A model generated the notes under the pieces. It made no database searches. It saw only the letters and a list, made by a program, of their open reading frames with translations, and was not told where the DNA came from. The translations under genes and the position numbers were made by a program. A stretch of DNA of 5,426 nucleotides from an uncultured Clostridia bacterium (GTDB lineage Bacteria; Bacillota; Clostridia; Oscillospirales; Acutalibacteraceae). The stretch is from positions 1 through 5,426 of the forward strand of contig CAJFUH010000007.1 of NCBI GenBank assembly GCA_904420155.1, written 5' to 3'. The stretch's first letter is position 1; each line of letters starts with the position of its first letter. Below are positions 5,386-5,426 of this stretch, in pieces.

Positions 5386-5426
5386 ATGAAGGAGATTGCG
5401 GAAAGGGATATGCTGTATCTGAAAAA
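5386..5426 (+). CDS. Start of an unidentified gene, cut by the window edge
   Basis: An ATG at 5386 opens a frame that stays open to the end and encodes MKEIAERDMLYLKK (last codon incomplete). TAGGA stands 7 bases upstream, and an in-frame TAG at 5374-5376 rules out a longer start. A second in-frame ATG at 5410 lacks a well-spaced ribosome site. Fourteen residues are too few to name the product; a resemblance to the N-terminus of deaminases of the TadA type is slight and not relied upon. Confidence 0.5.
   Translation, partial: MKEIAERDMLYLK

Overview
The window looks like a chromosomal segment of a Gram-positive clostridial bacterium, most likely a gut Oscillospiraceae/Ruminococcaceae-type organism. 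The reasons are moderately high GC coding sequence, strong AGGAGG-like ribosome binding sites, a two-subunit iron-sulphur (class I) fumarase, a YqxD-family protein, and a GC-rich hairpin-dense intergenic stretch of a style I remember from such genomes (from memory, not searched). No rRNA, tRNA, CRISPR array or transposase is visible.

Layout. Bases 1-224 carry no gene but a dense run of short perfect hairpins, including two related tandem modules and a terminator-like hairpin. Then follow, all on the minus strand: a small zinc-ribbon membrane protein (284-604), a solitary small serine recombinase (857-1462), the fumarase beta and alpha subunits (1625-2170 and 2243-3094; transcribed alpha then beta), a YqxD/YaiI-family protein (3171-3626) and the radical-SAM heme chaperone HemW (3659-4768). 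After a 191-bp divergent intergenic region the plus strand carries a 95-residue helical protein of unknown function (4960-5247) and the first codons of another gene that leaves the window (5386 onward).

Transcription. hemW and yqxD are 32 bp apart and probably form one unit read from a promoter at 4800-4828. The fumarase pair has its own near-consensus promoter (TTGAAA, 17 bp, TATAAT) starting only a few bases past the yqxD stop, and a large hairpin follows the beta gene. The recombinase has its own ribosome binding site and a -10 box. The 95-residue gene has a strong promoter (TTGCCA, 17 bp, TAGAAT).

Function. Most of the window is housekeeping: reversible fumarate/malate interconversion in central carbon metabolism, and heme trafficking or a related radical-SAM role. 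I do not see a convincing new multi-gene system. The parts most worth a second look are the hairpin array at the left end, the perfectly symmetrical divergent promoter at 4800-4829, the orphan recombinase with a candidate dyad site downstream of it, and the two small uncharacterised proteins.
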